Assembly: GCA_028279875.1 (NCBI GenBank)
Contig: JANQMU010000088.1
Location: 1-55,012, forward strand
Direction of reading: 5' to 3'
Length of the DNA stretch: 55,012 nucleotides
Source of the DNA: Rhizobiaceae bacterium
GTDB lineage: Bacteria; Pseudomonadota; Alphaproteobacteria; Rhizobiales; Rhizobiaceae
A program made the position numbers and the translations under genes. Shown here in pieces: positions 41,726-51,431 of the stretch. Under the pieces are notes generated by a model. The model was not told where the DNA came from and made no database searches. It saw only the letters and a program-made list of their open reading frames with translations. Position 1 is the stretch's first letter. The number at the start of each line of letters is the position of its first letter.

Positions 41726-42355
41726 ATGGCTGATCGACACATCGCCAGCGCGGCGGAAGCGCTCTGGCGCTACCACTGCATTTACGACGCCCTGGCCCCG
41801 TCCGATGTCATCGTCGGTCTCGGCAGCTATGATCTGCGGGTGGCCGAGCGCTGCGCCGACCTGTTTCATAGCGGGCTGGCGCCGAAAATCCTGTTCACCG
41901 GCCGCAGCGGACATTGGACCCGCGACCGGTTCGACCGGACCGAAGCAAGCGTCTTTGCGCGCCGTGCGGCAGAACGGGGCGTTCCCGCCGATGCGATCCT
42001 GCTGGAAGAACGCGCCACCAATATCGGCGAGAACATCACCCACGCCGCCCGCATCGTCGGTGCCGACGCCTCAGCCATCCTGGTCACCAAGCCGCAGACC
42101 CAAAGACGGTGCTTCGCCACGGCGAAAAAACAATGGCCGGAAGCCGCGACGCTGGTCACCGCGCCGTTGCATGGTTTTGCGGAGCAAATCCTGCCCGATT
42201 TCGACGAGCGGCATCTGATCTGCGAGATGGTCGGCGATCTGAAACGCATCCTGGACTATCCGGATGCCGGATTTCAGATCCCCCAACAGGTCCCGCAACC
42301 GGTGATGGACGCCTATCGATATCTGGTCACGCAAGGCTATACGGCGCATCTTTGA
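41726..42355 (+). CDS. YdcF/DUF218-family protein
   Basis: A 209-residue soluble member of the DUF218 (YdcF/ElyC) fold. SDVIVGLGSYDLRVAERCADLF, LEERATNIGENITHAARI and AILVTKPQTQRRCFAT are the recurring motifs; E. coli YdcF has the same size and lacks a membrane anchor. The family contains putative nucleotide-binding enzymes of poorly known function. ATG 41726 follows AAGGCGAAGA. Last gene of the dehydrogenase operon. Its stop codon forms one arm of a small hairpin shared with the convergent pgm gene. Confidence 0.85.
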   Translation: MADRHIASAAEALWRYHCIYDALAPSDVIVGLGSYDLRVAERCADLFHSGLAPKILFTGRSGHWTRDRFDRTEASVFARRAAERGVPADAILLEERATNIGENITHAARIVGADASAILVTKPQTQRRCFATAKKQWPEAATLVTAPLHGFAEQILPDFDERHLICEMVGDLKRILDYPDAGFQIPQQVPQPVMDAYRYLVTQGYTAHL

Positions 42356-42366
42356 TCGGAAAGCGA

Positions 42367-42369
<3 letters not shown>
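42353..42369. terminator. small hairpin joining the stops of ydcF-like and pgm genes
   Basis: TGATCG-GAAAG-CGATCA is a perfect 6-bp inverted repeat with a 5-base loop. The TGA of the plus-strand gene opens one arm, and the reverse-complement TGA of the minus-strand gene closes the other. Could act weakly in both directions, though no T tract follows. Confidence 0.3.
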
Positions 42370-44064
<1,695 letters not shown>

Positions 44065-44082
44065 TCAAAACGTGGTCCGGTC

Positions 44083-44646
44083 CTACCGTTCACCCAGCAG
44101 CGAAAGCGCAGCGCTTTTCAGGGATGCCAAAAGTCTCTTCAGATGGTCCTCATCCCTGGCGATGAATTTGAAATTGGAGGAGGAACTCTGGACGAGGTCG
44201 GCAAGATCGGCACTGCTTGTGCCGGCGGATTTCAGAGAGTCCTCATGAGCGGCGAACAGCTTCGCCAGCGCCGCCTTCTTTATTTTGTCACCCTTTTCCA
44301 GTTCGGCATTGGTGGTCGCGTCGATTCCGGAGATCAGATCGACCGAATCCGGCATGTTCTTGATGCCCTCGTAGTAGGCGATGACCGCATGCTGAAAATA
44401 GGCATCCAGTTTCTCATCGATGGTGTCGGCGACCTCCCAATCCGCCTTGATCCCCTCAACGGTTTTGTCGACCAGATAGTGCATGGCCGCCGCAAGGATT
44501 TCGTCTTTGTTGGCGTAGCTTGCATAGAGTGTCTGGCGCGACACGCCGGCCTGTTCGGCGATATCGCCCATGGTTGTACGCCGCACGCCATATCTCGACA
44601 GGACCTCGATCGCAGCCTCGATAAATCGCTTTTCTTTGTCATTCAT
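44083..44646 (-). CDS. TetR-family transcriptional regulator
   Basis: A 187-residue repressor-type protein. The N-terminal HTH reads FIEAAIEVLSRYGVRRTTMG then DIAEQAGVSRQTLYASYANKDE (about residues 20-48), followed by an all-helical ligand domain. Directly upstream in the divergent region is a 25-bp inverted repeat overlapping a possible promoter for the IorA/IorB genes, so it probably represses both itself and that operon. The inducer is unknown; an aromatic or aldehyde substrate of the molybdoenzyme is plausible. Confidence 0.88.
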   Translation of the reverse strand: MNDKEKRFIEAAIEVLSRYGVRRTTMGDIAEQAGVSRQTLYASYANKDEILAAAMHYLVDKTVEGIKADWEVADTIDEKLDAYFQHAVIAYYEGIKNMPDSVDLISGIDATTNAELEKGDKIKKAALAKLFAAHEDSLKSAGTSSADLADLVQSSSSNFKFIARDEDHLKRLLASLKSAALSLLGER

Positions 44647-44656
44647 ATCTTACAAC

Positions 44657-44685
44657 TTGACAATTAATGCCTATTTGTCAATTAT
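44657..44685. promoter_or_regulatory. TetR operator overlapping the ior promoter
   Basis: TTGACAA (44657-44663) and TTGTCAA (44675-44681) are perfect inverted 7-mers with an 11-bp spacer. On the plus strand TTGACA (44657-44662) is a consensus -35 and AATTAT (44680-44685) a four-of-six -10 at exactly 17 bp. A repressor on the palindrome would therefore block transcription toward iorA. The left end lies only 11 bp from the tetR start codon, so it would also affect that gene. Confidence 0.6.
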
Positions 44686-44813
44686 GTCATGCATGGTGGA
44701 ATGCCGACGTCCCCTGACAGCGGTATCCACCTAGCACATGACGATGATCGAAACGAGTACCGGGCCCCGGTCGAGTGGGCGCCCGAACGGGTTCTCTGTG
44801 AGGAAATGGCCGC

Positions 44814-45272
44814 ATGAAGATCAGTGTGAACGGAACGGCCCATGAGGTGGATGTCGAGGACGACATGCCGCTTCTGTGGGTTCTGCGGGACGAATTGGGC
44901 GTAACGGGCCCGAAATATGGATGCGGTGTCGCGCAGTGCGGCGCCTGCACCGTTCATGTGGACGGCATTGCCGTACGGTCGTGCCAACTCCGGGCCGCCG
45001 ATGTCGACGGCGACGTGACGACGATCGAAGGTCTTGGAACGCCCGATTCGCTGCATATCGTGCAGGCGGCCTGGATCGAGCACCAGGTCGCCCAATGCGG
45101 CTATTGCCAGTCCGGCCAGATCATGGCCGCGGCATCTTTCCTGGACCAGAACGACGATCCGACCGACGAGGAAATCGACGGCGTCATGTCCGCCAATCTT
45201 TGCCGGTGCGGCACCTATCCGCGCATCCGCGAGGCCGTGAAAACAGCAGCCAGAAATCTGAGGAGCGCATAG
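44814..45272 (+). CDS. iorA: [2Fe-2S] subunit of isoquinoline 1-oxidoreductase-type molybdenum hydroxylase
   Basis: A 152-residue small subunit carrying two [2Fe-2S] clusters. The plant-type site uses Cys37, Cys42, Cys45 and Cys57 ([12 protein letters not shown]); the second uses Cys95, Cys98, Cys130 and Cys132 ([18 protein letters not shown]). It passes electrons from the molybdenum centre of the large subunit encoded one base downstream. It has no signal of its own and would be carried through the Tat pathway with its partner. The operon diverges from the TetR gene and also includes a diheme cytochrome c. Confidence 0.9.
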   Translation: MKISVNGTAHEVDVEDDMPLLWVLRDELGVTGPKYGCGVAQCGACTVHVDGIAVRSCQLRAADVDGDVTTIEGLGTPDSLHIVQAAWIEHQVAQCGYCQSGQIMAAASFLDQNDDPTDEEIDGVMSANLCRCGTYPRIREAVKTAARNLRSA

Positions 45273-45273
45273 G

Positions 45274-47514
45274 ATGGGACGCATCGGGACAATCTCACGC
45301 CGCAGTCTGCTGATTGGCTCCGTCGCCATTGCCGGAGGCGTGGCCTTTGGAAGCTACACGGTCCGCCGTCCGCACGCCAATCCCCTGCTGGCCGAAACGG
45401 CCGAAGGAGAAGCGGCGATCACCCCCTGGGTGAAGATCGACAAGCAAGCGGTGACGCTCATCACGCCGCATGTCGATCTTGGCCAGGGCGCCGCATCCAT
45501 GCAGGCGGCCCTGATCGCAGAGGAACTGGATATCGAATTCGGCCAGTTTCAAATCAGCCCCGGCGTGCCGAGCGCGGCCTATTACAACACCGCCGCCGGC
45601 GGCGAACTGGCGCCCTTCATGTCCAATGACACAAGCTGGCGGGCGGAAGCCGCGCGCACCGTTTTCGAAACGGTCGTGAAGGTGATGGGCGTGCAGGGAA
45701 CGGGCGGATCGAGTTCGGTGCCCGACAGTTTTGACAAACTGCGCCAGGCCGGTGCGGTCGCACGGGAAACGCTGAAACTGGCTGCCTCAAGACAGACAGG
45801 CGTGCCCGTCGACCGGCTCAAAACCGCCAATGGCGCCGTCGAACTGCCCGATGGAGCGCGGTTGAAATACACCGAACTGGCAGCGGCGGCTGCAAAAATC
45901 AGGCCGGTGAGGAACGTCACGCTGCGCGGCCCCGACCAGTGGCGCATGGTCGGCAAACCGATGAAACGCCTTGACATTATGCCGAAATCCACCGGCACGC
46001 TGAAATACGGGATCGACCTTTCCTTCGACGACATGGTCCACGCCACGGTGAAGCTGAACCCGCGCCAGGGTGGCGTCATGAATGGTTATGATGCGTCCGC
46101 CGCGCAGAAGATGCGCGGCGTGAAAGGCATCATCCCGATTGAGGGCGGCGTCGCGATTATCGCCGACAACACCTGGCGGGCCATCCAGGCCGCCAACGCC
46201 ATCGAATTCGACTGGGGTCCGGCCCCCTACCCGGCTGAGATGGACGGGCACTGGGAGGCGGTCGGCGCCTCCTTTACGCCCGAACGCCTCGATGCTGAGT
46301 GGCGCAATGACGGCGATGTCGACGCGGCGCTCGCCGGTGGCGACGTGATTTCGGCCGAATACCGGGCCCCCTATGTTGCGCACGCGCCCCTGGAGCCGCT
46401 GTCGGCCGTCGTGAAGGTGGCCGGCGATCGCGTCGACGTCTGGGACAGCCATCAATTGCCGCGCTTCGTCCAGCAGAAAGTGGCCGCCATAACCGGCCAT
46501 GAGCCCGATCAGGTCCACCTGCACAACCAATATGCCGGCGGCAGTTTCGGCCACCGGCTGGAGTTCGAGCAGATCACGCAGGCTGCCGAGATCGCAAGGA
46601 AAATGAAGGGCGTGCCGGTCAAATTGACCTATAGCCGCGAAGAGGATTTCGCCCATGATTTTCCGCGGCAGATCGCCATGTGCCGAACCCGCGGCATCGC
46701 CGGCAACGGAAAGGTGGAGGCATTCGATCTCGCCATCGCCTCGGTGTCCTCGTCCGACTCGCAGGCGGGACGCCTCGGCCAGGCGAGGCCCGGTGCCGAC
46801 GGTCAGATCGTCGCTGGCGCATGGGACCTGCCCTATGCCCTCCCCAATTTCCGGGTCACCGCCTACAAGGTGCCGGAACTGGCGCCGACAAGTTCCTGGC
46901 GCTCGGTCGGTGCCTCGACGGCCGGTTTCTTCGCCGATTGCTCCCTGGACGAACTGATCCATGCTGCCGGTGGCGATCCGATGGAAGAACGGCTGCGGCT
47001 GATCAACGACGACATCTCGCGCAAGGTGCTCGAGGCTGTCGCGGACATGTCCGGCTGGGGCGGTGACCTCGGGCCCGGACGCGGCCGCGGCGTTGCCTTC
47101 GTCACCTCCTTCGGCGTGCCGGTTGCCGAGGTCGTGGAGGTTACCGAAACCGATGACGGCATCCGCATCGACAAGGTCTATGTGGCGGCGGATGTCGGCC
47201 GGGTCGTCGACCCGGTCAATTTCGAGAACCACGTCAAGGGCGGCGTCATCTGGGGCCTCGGCCACGCTATGAATTGCGAGATCACCTATTCCGACGGCAT
47301 GGCGGAGCAGACCAATTTCCACGCCCACGAGGCCATGCGACTTTACCAGTGCCCAGAGATCGAGGTGCGCGGGCTGGAGAATGCCGACAAGATCCGCGGC
47401 ATCGGCGAACCGCCGGTTCCGCCGGCCGCGCCTGCTCTCGCCAATGCGATTTTCGCCGCCACCGGCACCCGCATTCGGGAAATGCCGTTCAACAAGCATA
47501 TCGACTTCGTCTGA
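45274..47514 (+). CDS. iorB: Tat-exported molybdopterin-binding large subunit (IorB-type aldehyde/isoquinoline oxidoreductase)
   Basis: A 746-residue xanthine-dehydrogenase-family catalytic subunit. It opens with a Tat signal, ISRRSLLIGSVAIAGGVAFG (Arg9-Arg10). The catalytic Glu is Glu712 in GIGEPPVPPAAPALANAIF, and Mo-cofactor segments such as PHVDLGQGAASMQAALIAEE and QYAGGSFGHRLEFEQ are present. AGGAG lies about 10 bases upstream. Enzymes of this group oxidise N-heterocycles or aldehydes with water as oxygen source and, in the exported IorB type, hand electrons to a cytochrome c, which is encoded next. Substrate unknown. Confidence 0.9.
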   Translation: MGRIGTISRRSLLIGSVAIAGGVAFGSYTVRRPHANPLLAETAEGEAAITPWVKIDKQAVTLITPHVDLGQGAASMQAALIAEELDIEFGQFQISPGVPSAAYYNTAAGGELAPFMSNDTSWRAEAARTVFETVVKVMGVQGTGGSSSVPDSFDKLRQAGAVARETLKLAASRQTGVPVDRLKTANGAVELPDGARLKYTELAAAAAKIRPVRNVTLRGPDQWRMVGKPMKRLDIMPKSTGTLKYGIDLSFDDMVHATVKLNPRQGGVMNGYDASAAQKMRGVKGIIPIEGGVAIIADNTWRAIQAANAIEFDWGPAPYPAEMDGHWEAVGASFTPERLDAEWRNDGDVDAALAGGDVISAEYRAPYVAHAPLEPLSAVVKVAGDRVDVWDSHQLPRFVQQKVAAITGHEPDQVHLHNQYAGGSFGHRLEFEQITQAAEIARKMKGVPVKLTYSREEDFAHDFPRQIAMCRTRGIAGNGKVEAFDLAIASVSSSDSQAGRLGQARPGADGQIVAGAWDLPYALPNFRVTAYKVPELAPTSSWRSVGASTAGFFADCSLDELIHAAGGDPMEERLRLINDDISRKVLEAVADMSGWGGDLGPGRGRGVAFVTSFGVPVAEVVEVTETDDGIRIDKVYVAADVGRVVDPVNFENHVKGGVIWGLGHAMNCEITYSDGMAEQTNFHAHEAMRLYQCPEIEVRGLENADKIRGIGEPPVPPAAPALANAIFAATGTRIREMPFNKHIDFV

Positions 47515-47523
47515 GAGCCAGCC

Positions 47524-48159
47524 ATGGGAAACATTGCAACGGCCGTCGTCCTGGCTCTGATGCTGAGCGCCACGGCGCATGCTGCCGAGCCGGTCGGCAC
47601 CAACCGGGTGATCAATGACGTGCCCGAAGGATCGGTGAGCCTCGAAGACGGCCTTGTCCATTGGCAGACCTTCTACGAAGTCGCATCCCATCCACGCTGT
47701 TCCAACTGCCATGTCGGGCCGGACAACCGGCCTATGTGGTCCGGTCCGAGCTACGGCAAGACCCGGCCGCACGGCATGAACATCAATGCCGGCGAAAGCA
47801 GAATCGGCGTCGAGACACTGACCTGCGCGACCTGCCACACCACCTTGAACGCGCCCGATCCGCTGGCCAATGCCGTACCGCATACGGCCCCGAGGGTTGC
47901 CCAGACCTGGGGGCTGGCGCCCGTCGAGGCGGCCTGGTTCGGCAAATCGTCCGCCGAAATCTGCAACCAGTTGAGAGATCCCGAACGCAACGGCGACCGC
48001 ACCATCCGCGAGGTAGCGGCCCATCTCGACCATGACCTTGTCCTGCACTGGGCCTGGAACCCCGGCGGCAACCGCGAGCCGGCGCCGCATTCCCTGCAGG
48101 CGGTGATGGACGCGCTGATGAAATGGTCCGCCGCCGGCACACCCTGTCCAACCGAATAG
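47524..48159 (+). CDS. diheme cytochrome c subunit associated with the IorAB enzyme
   Basis: A 211-residue exported protein with a Sec signal peptide (cleavage likely after AHA at residue 20). Two haem-binding sites are present, C59-SN-C62-H63 and C101-AT-C104-H105. GPSYGKTRPHGMNINAGESR and NQLRDPERNGDR recur in the family often annotated as isoquinoline 1-oxidoreductase subunit. It starts 9 bp after iorB. It would accept electrons from IorA/IorB in the periplasm and deliver them to the respiratory chain. Confidence 0.86.
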   Translation: MGNIATAVVLALMLSATAHAAEPVGTNRVINDVPEGSVSLEDGLVHWQTFYEVASHPRCSNCHVGPDNRPMWSGPSYGKTRPHGMNINAGESRIGVETLTCATCHTTLNAPDPLANAVPHTAPRVAQTWGLAPVEAAWFGKSSAEICNQLRDPERNGDRTIREVAAHLDHDLVLHWAWNPGGNREPAPHSLQAVMDALMKWSAAGTPCPTE

Positions 48160-48169
48160 GAACGGTTCC

Positions 48170-48526
48170 ATGATTGAAAAAGCCAATACACTCCGTCTGG
48201 CGGCGGTCTTCGTCTTTCTGTCGGCGGCCCTGCATATCGGCGCGCCGGTCGTAGGCGGCTTCACATCTCAGGCCCTGATGCTGATCCCCTACGGGATCCT
48301 GTTCGCGCTGATCGGCCTCGGTCTCCTTCGCGGGATGCGATGGCTGGCGTGGATCACTTTCTTCGGTACGCTGATCGGCGGCATCGCCGCATTGAACGGC
48401 ATGATGGGCTTGTCGGCCGTTCCCGGCTGGTGGTATGCCCTGATCATGACCACCGACTGGCTCGCCGCCGCTATTTTGCTCATCCATCTGTGGCGGCCGA
48501 AGAAAGGACATCCGGCGGCGGCATAG
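48170..48526 (+). CDS. small four-helix membrane protein
   Basis: A 118-residue protein with four predicted transmembrane helices (about residues 7-26, 33-53, 58-76 and 87-107) and a basic C-terminus. I recognise no named family. It begins 10 bp after the cytochrome gene and is the last gene of the ior operon, so it may anchor or assist the complex. A TTTC-poor, GC-rich gap to the convergent nnrS gene follows. Confidence 0.7.
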   Translation: MIEKANTLRLAAVFVFLSAALHIGAPVVGGFTSQALMLIPYGILFALIGLGLLRGMRWLAWITFFGTLIGGIAALNGMMGLSAVPGWWYALIMTTDWLAAAILLIHLWRPKKGHPAAA

Positions 48527-48527
48527 A

Positions 48528-48541
48528 GCGTCGGTAGACGC
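48528..48541. terminator. small hairpin between convergent ior and nnrS operons
   Basis: GCGTC-GGTA-GACGC forms a perfect 5-bp stem with a 4-base loop, two bases after the stop of the small membrane protein gene. It stands in the 37-bp gap between two converging operons and could be a weak bidirectional terminator, though no T tract follows. Confidence 0.3.
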
Positions 48542-48563
48542 AGGCACCGCCACCCGGGACCTT

Positions 48564-49790
48564 TCATTTGCCGATGTCGACGGCTCCGCGATCTGTCAGA
48601 GCGGGCGCATAGGCGACGATCCAGACCAGGAAGGCCGATGCCCACAGCAGCGAGGCAACGGCATAATGCGGAACAAGGCCGGCCATGGCCGGCACGATCT
48701 CCGGCAGGACCCGCACCGCCACGGCCGCCGTCAGCAGGATCGCCGACAGCTTCGCCAGGGGACTGAGACCAAGCGGCCGATTGGTATGCAGCAGCCCGGC
48801 AATAGAGAACACGGTCAGCACACCCAGACCGAGACCGCCCATCAGACACAGGTGAAGGCCCGTGACCTCGCTCCACGGTGCGCTGAGGCGGGCCGCTCCG
48901 GTGAGGATCAAGCCGGCGCCGGCCAGCATGGAAGACCCCGCGAGCATGAGGATCTCGGCGCGAAACGCTTCCCTGCCGATAAAGGCCTCGGAGACACGGT
49001 CGAGAAAGGCGGCTCCCGCACTGACCAGAATGAAGCCCGAAACCGCAGGGCTGAGCCCCGCCGTCTCGGCGATCATGACGAGCAGCACCAGTCCCGGCGC
49101 CAGATGCAGCCGTCCGGGATGCGGCCGGTAAGGCGAACTGGTCTCCGTTGGATCGAGAATGAGGTTGGTGACCGGGATCGTGATCCTCGCCAGCGCCAGG
49201 CCCAGAAATCCCAGAAAGGTAAAGCCCACCAGATACACGCCTTGCGTCGAAGCATCGGGATTGCCGAGCAGGAAGGACATCCTGGTCCAGGCAACGCTGG
49301 CCAGAAGGACCGACAGCCAGAACATGAAGGCCAGCAGAACATCGGTTTTTTTCCGCCAGGAAATCCGGCACAGATAGACCAGCAGCACGGCAATCCACGT
49401 CAGATCGGCGACAGCGCCGATCGCGCCCAGCCCGTCCCAGCCGAAAAGGCCGATCAGGCGGCCGACCCCCCATATCACCGCAATCAGCCACAATGCCCGG
49501 CCGCGCAGCGGTTCCACATCGGTCCATTCGGGAGCCGCGGTCGTCAAGAAACCGATCAGCGCCGCACCGAAGGCGCCGACCAGCATCTCATGGGCGTGCC
49601 AGAGCGACGGTGTTACGGTTGTGGCCAAGGGCAAATCGAAGGAAAACGCGAAGATCCACAATAGCGGCCAAAGCGCCGCATAGAGGGCGGCAAGCGGAAA
49701 AAACAGCCGAAACCCCTCATCGGCCAACAGGGCCAGCCGGCCATCGGCCGCACCGCGCGATGCATTTCGACTGTCACGACCGCAGCTCAC
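48564..49790 (-). CDS. nnrS: NnrS-family haem-copper membrane protein
   Basis: A 408-residue polytopic protein with about twelve transmembrane helices. FRLFFPLAALYAALWPLLW, PSLWHAHEMLVGAFGAALIGFLTTAAPEWTD-type His-rich helices and LHTNRPLGLSPLAKL are typical NnrS segments; the conserved His residues bind haem and copper in characterised members. NnrS relieves nitrosative stress and is often under NnrR/FNR control. The GTG start at 49790 overlaps the ABC ATPase stop by 4 bp (GTGA), so it is the last gene of the ABC operon and shares its FNR-type promoter. Confidence 0.87.
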   Translation of the reverse strand: MSCGRDSRNASRGAADGRLALLADEGFRLFFPLAALYAALWPLLWIFAFSFDLPLATTVTPSLWHAHEMLVGAFGAALIGFLTTAAPEWTDVEPLRGRALWLIAVIWGVGRLIGLFGWDGLGAIGAVADLTWIAVLLVYLCRISWRKKTDVLLAFMFWLSVLLASVAWTRMSFLLGNPDASTQGVYLVGFTFLGFLGLALARITIPVTNLILDPTETSSPYRPHPGRLHLAPGLVLLVMIAETAGLSPAVSGFILVSAGAAFLDRVSEAFIGREAFRAEILMLAGSSMLAGAGLILTGAARLSAPWSEVTGLHLCLMGGLGLGVLTVFSIAGLLHTNRPLGLSPLAKLSAILLTAAVAVRVLPEIVPAMAGLVPHYAVASLLWASAFLVWIVAYAPALTDRGAVDIGK

Positions 49791-50536
49791 GCGATATTCC
49801 GTTCGTCCACATCGTGAATATCGGCAAACAGCGGATCGTCGGACAATGCCCGTTGCACCCAGCCGAACAGCCAGGCATCATCCCGTTCGCCGCGCTTTCC
49901 CGGAACGGGTCGCTCTCCCAAAATCCCGCGGCCGCGCGCGTCGAGAACCGCAATGCGATCCGACAGTCGCGCCGCCTCCATCAGATCATGGGTGATGAAA
50001 AGGCCGGACAGGGTTTCATTCTCGCATGCGGCGATCACCAGATCCTGCATCCGGCGTTTCAAGGCCACATCGAGCGCCGTGAAGGGTTCATCGAAAAAGA
50101 TGAAATCCGGTTCCATGGTCAAAGCCCGGGCAATGGCCACCCGCTGTTTCATGCCGCCGGACAATTCGACGGGATATTTCTCAAGATCTTCCGGCTCCAG
50201 CGCAACGCGGGCAGCAACATCGTCGACCCGCGACGACCAGTCGCGCTTCGGAACGCGGGCGAGCTTCAGGACATAGCGGATATTGTCTCTTGCCGTCGCC
50301 CAAGGCAGCAGGCGCGGCTCCTGGAAAATCATCGCCTGGCGCCGGTAACCGCAGGCGATCCTGCCCTCCTTGGCCTCGATGATCCGCGCCGCAATATGGG
50401 CAAGCGTGGATTTCCCGCATCCGGACGGACCGACCAGCGAAACGATGTCGCCCTGTCCGATGACCAGGCTGACTTTGTCGAGGACGGTGCGGCCGAGAAA
50501 GGCGTGACCGATGCCGTGAAGCGCAAGCGCGGTCAT
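49787..50536 (-). CDS. ABC transporter ATP-binding protein (NitT/TauT/SsuB type)
   Basis: A 249-residue cytoplasmic ATPase. Walker A is VGPSGCGKST (residues 35-44), the signature VELSGGMKQRVAIARAL, and Walker B FIFFDEPFTALD, with the switch His in FITHDLMEAARLSD. The start is MTALALHGIGHAF at 50536, which overlaps the permease stop as ATGA. It powers the importer encoded by the two upstream genes. Coupling to nnrS is unusual for nitrate or taurine uptake and hints at a respiration-linked substrate. Confidence 0.88.
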   Translation of the reverse strand: MTALALHGIGHAFLGRTVLDKVSLVIGQGDIVSLVGPSGCGKSTLAHIAARIIEAKEGRIACGYRRQAMIFQEPRLLPWATARDNIRYVLKLARVPKRDWSSRVDDVAARVALEPEDLEKYPVELSGGMKQRVAIARALTMEPDFIFFDEPFTALDVALKRRMQDLVIAACENETLSGLFITHDLMEAARLSDRIAVLDARGRGILGERPVPGKRGERDDAWLFGWVQRALSDDPLFADIHDVDERNIA

Positions 50537-51366
50537 CGCTTTATCCCCCAGGGCTGCGCCGCCCGACGCCACCGCTCCAGTTCGCCGCGCAGTGGCTGGA
50601 TGCAGCTATATTCGACGATGACCAGCAGCGCGACCGCGATGAAAACCCAGGCCAGCGCGTTGGCGATATCGAGATTGATCCGCGCATCCGCAAGCGCTCC
50701 GCCAATGCCGCCGGCATTGGACAGAAGCTCCGCCATGACCGCGACCTTGAAGGACGTGCCGAGCGCCAGAACCAGGGCCGGGAACAGGGTCTCGGTGACC
50801 TGCCGCAGACCGAGCGTCAGAAAACGGCGCACCGGCCCCGCGCCGAAGGCTTCGGCCATGTGATCCAGCCCACGGTCGCGGGTGACGATGCCCTGGGCAG
50901 CGCCGACAAAGACGATGGGCAGGGTCGAAACCACGATGACCGTGCGCACCGTGGCATCGGAGCCACCGAACCAGATCATCGCCAGGACAATCCAGGCGAT
51001 CGGCGGTACGCCGAGAAGCACGGTGATCAAAGGCTGCACGAGGCGCATCGTCGCCGGCGAATAGCCGGCGGCGATCCCCAGAAAACCGCCGATTCCGGTA
51101 ACCAGCAGAAACCCCGTAATCGAGCGCTGAAGCGTCGTCACCGCCACCGTCCATGCCTCGGGACTGCGGGCAAGATTGCCGACGGCGATCAGCGTGTCCA
51201 GCGGCGCCGTCAGGATAAACGGTCCATAGGCTTCGTGACCCGCCTGCCACAGCGCCGCCAGCAGGCTCAGCGCTGCAAGCCCCGCCCAGCCGGACCACAG
51301 GAACTGCAGCACCCGGCCGAGACGGTCACCGGTGGCCGACAGCAGGGCTGGCGCATCGATACGCAT
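50533..51366 (-). CDS. ABC transporter permease (NitT/TauT/SsuC type)
   Basis: A 277-residue BPD_transp_1 permease with about six transmembrane helices. The EAA-loop region is AEAFGAGPVRRFLTLGLRQVTETLFPAL, which contacts the ATPase. FLGIAAGYSPATMRLVQPLITVLLGVPPIAWI-type helices are typical of the SsuC/TauC group. It overlaps the ATPase gene by 4 bp and lies 65 bp after the solute-binding protein gene. The substrate is undetermined. Confidence 0.88.
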   Translation of the reverse strand: MRIDAPALLSATGDRLGRVLQFLWSGWAGLAALSLLAALWQAGHEAYGPFILTAPLDTLIAVGNLARSPEAWTVAVTTLQRSITGFLLVTGIGGFLGIAAGYSPATMRLVQPLITVLLGVPPIAWIVLAMIWFGGSDATVRTVIVVSTLPIVFVGAAQGIVTRDRGLDHMAEAFGAGPVRRFLTLGLRQVTETLFPALVLALGTSFKVAVMAELLSNAGGIGGALADARINLDIANALAWVFIAVALLVIVEYSCIQPLRGELERWRRAAQPWGIKR

Positions 51367-51431
51367 TCATCCGCTTCCGTCAGCCAGCGGCATGCGCGGA
51401 ACGATCGACGGCTCCGCACAGCGAGGCTGGA

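Noticed and set aside
45787..48264. Very long minus-strand open frame (825 codons) across iorB and the cytochrome gene
   Set aside because: It is antisense to genes with intact Mo-cofactor, Tat and CxxCH motifs. High GC makes long antisense frames common, and the translation has low-complexity Gly/Asp/His-rich composition with no domain.
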